From assembly GCA_052038315.1 (NCBI GenBank), contig JBQGCF010000067.1, positions 1 through 7,923 of the forward strand: DNA of 7,923 nt, read 5' to 3'. The translations under genes were made by a program, and so were the position numbers. This document shows positions 6,854-7,923 of the stretch, one piece after another. Source of the DNA: Iamia sp052038315. Its GTDB lineage: Bacteria > Actinomycetota > Acidimicrobiia > Acidimicrobiales > Iamiaceae. Numbering within the stretch: position 1 is the stretch's first letter; every line of letters starts with the position of its first letter. Under the pieces are notes generated by a model. That model had not been told where the DNA came from, made no database searches, and saw only the letters and a list, made by a program, of their open reading frames with translations.

Positions 6854-7923
6854 ATGACGACACTCCCGTTCCTCCGCCGCCGTCGGCGCGGCGAGCGGCT
6901 CCCGCTCTCGGCGCTCACGACGCGCCCCGTGCAGAAGCGCTTCGCCCTGCTCCTCGGGGCCAAGCTGACCGGTCTCGCCGCCGTGCTCGGGCTGATGCAG
7001 CTGGCGACCTACCTCCTGGGGTCGCCGGCCGGGGCCCAGGACAGCGCCGGTCCGGTGGCCGACAACCTCATCAGCCCCCTCAACACGATGTGGGTGCTGG
7101 TGGCAGCCTTCCTGGTATTCTTCATGCAGGCCGGGTTCATGGCCCTGGAGGCCGGCTTCGCCCGCTCGCGGGAGTCGGTCAACATCATGATGGAGTGCAT
7201 CTTCGACACCTGCCTGTGCGGGCTCCTGTACTTCGCGGTCGGGTTCGCCTTCCAGTTCGGTGGCGGGAACGGCCTGATCGGCCACGAGTACTTCTTCCTC
7301 TCGGGGGCGCCGGCCACCTACGACTACAGCGGGCTGTTCGACACCCGGGTCGCCTTCCTGGCCTTCTTCCTCTTCCAGTTCGCCTTCGCCGACACCGCCT
7401 CGACGATCACCTCGGGCGCCATGGTCGGCCGCACCAGCTTCAAGGGCGACATCCTCTACAGCGCGGCGGTGAGCGGCCTGATCTACCCGATCTTCGCCCA
7501 CTGGGTCTGGGGTCCCGGCGGCTGGCTGGCCAACACGATGGGCTGGTTCAACGGCATCGTCCCCGACGGCATCGTCTTCCGTGACTTCGCCGGCTCGACG
7601 GTGGTCCACACCGTCGGCGCCACCGTCGCCCTGTTCGGCGCCCTGGCCCTCGGGCCCCGCATCGGCCGCACCTTCAAGCGGGACGGCGGTGGCCCCACCG
7701 CCCCCCACGACATGAACATCGCCGCCATCGGCGCCGTGATCCTGTGGTTCGGCTGGTACGGCTTCAACCCGGGCTCGACCCTCTCGGGCATGGACTTCGA
7801 GGGCATCGGCCGGGTGGCCGCCAACACCACGCTCGCCGCCTGCGCCGGCGGCCTGGTCGCCGTCTTCTTCGTCTACCCCCGGGGCAAGACGTGGGACGTG
7901 GGCATGGCCATCAACGGCTTCCT
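6854..7923 (+). CDS. amt: Ammonium transporter (Amt family), N-terminal part, cut by right edge
   Basis: This open frame gives 356 residues before the window ends and is an Amt ammonium channel. It starts with a basic stretch containing five arginines (8-12), then a hydrophobic segment (about 30-55) ending in SPAGAQD, which looks like a signal peptide cleaved after residue 61. Conserved pore features follow: Phe135 before GGGN, Trp219 in HWVWG, Asp244 and His252 in DFAGSTVVH (Asp160 and His168 of E. coli AmtB), and Trp301, Phe304 and Ser308 in WYGFNPGS. The segment ITSGAMVGRTSF (184-195) resembles plant AMT1 and long bacterial Amts, with Gly replacing the usual Glu of the AER motif. The second pore histidine and C-terminal tail lie beyond the edge. 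The ATG at 6854 lacks a ribosome site; a GTG at 6929 (codon 26) would leave a more ordinary signal peptide. It is transcribed away from the mrp operon. Confidence 0.93.
   Translation, partial: MTTLPFLRRRRRGERLPLSALTTRPVQKRFALLLGAKLTGLAAVLGLMQLATYLLGSPAGAQDSAGPVADNLISPLNTMWVLVAAFLVFFMQAGFMALEAGFARSRESVNIMMECIFDTCLCGLLYFAVGFAFQFGGGNGLIGHEYFFLSGAPATYDYSGLFDTRVAFLAFFLFQFAFADTASTITSGAMVGRTSFKGDILYSAAVSGLIYPIFAHWVWGPGGWLANTMGWFNGIVPDGIVFRDFAGSTVVHTVGATVALFGALALGPRIGRTFKRDGGGPTAPHDMNIAAIGAVILWFGWYGFNPGSTLSGMDFEGIGRVAANTTLAACAGGLVAVFFVYPRGKTWDVGMAINGF

Noticed and set aside
6550..6963. Minus-strand open frame across the intergenic region (137 codons), whose stop overlaps the possible mrpA CTG as CTGA
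   Set aside because: The overlap is suggestive of coupling, but the product is Arg/Pro/Ser-rich with no family resemblance, and half of it is antisense to amt. Its existence is better explained by GC bias.
6782..7708. Minus-strand and alternate + strand open frames over the right-hand amt (including 6823-7584)
   Set aside because: The amt frame starting at 6854 carries all the conserved Amt residues and is open to the edge; the others are shadows without motifs.

Overview
The window is very GC-rich, with G or C at nearly every third codon position. It carries Amt transporters and a seven-gene Mrp operon with tightly overlapping genes. This fits a high-GC actinobacterium, possibly of a deep lineage such as Acidimicrobiia, but that placement is inferred from composition and style only; no taxonomic marker gene is present.

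Layout: (1) Positions 1-630, + strand, hold the 3' part of an ammonium transporter gene (Amt), cut by the left edge. (2) Positions 633-683 hold nested inverted repeats, including a 14-bp perfect stem that probably terminates transcription from both sides. (3) Positions 692-6535, - strand, hold a complete mrpABCDEFG operon, read right to left, for a multisubunit Na+(K+)/H+ antiporter of the CPA3 family. All six gene junctions overlap by 1 or 4 nt (ATGA, GTGA or TGATG), so the seven subunits are probably made by coupled translation from one transcript. (4) Positions 6536-6853 are a divergent intergenic region with two notable palindromic elements and a possible leaderless promoter. (5) Positions 6854-7923, + strand, hold the 5' two thirds of a second Amt gene, cut by the right edge.

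Function: the Mrp complex uses the proton motive force to expel Na+, supporting pH and sodium homeostasis. MrpA and MrpD are the complex I-like ion-translocating subunits and keep their key Glu, Lys and His residues here. The flanking Amt proteins import ammonium; the right one keeps the family's pore residues up to the window edge and the left one keeps the second pore histidine. An ammonium-sodium physiological link is a reasonable guess from the layout but is not shown by the sequence.

No mobile element, CRISPR array, tRNA, rRNA or defence system is visible. The genes are known families in a mostly conventional arrangement. The points worth checking are the operator-like repeats in the divergent intergenic region, the unresolved start of mrpA (possible CTG), a possible leaderless start of the right-hand amt, the acidic tail of MrpC, and the two amt paralogues enclosing the mrp operon.
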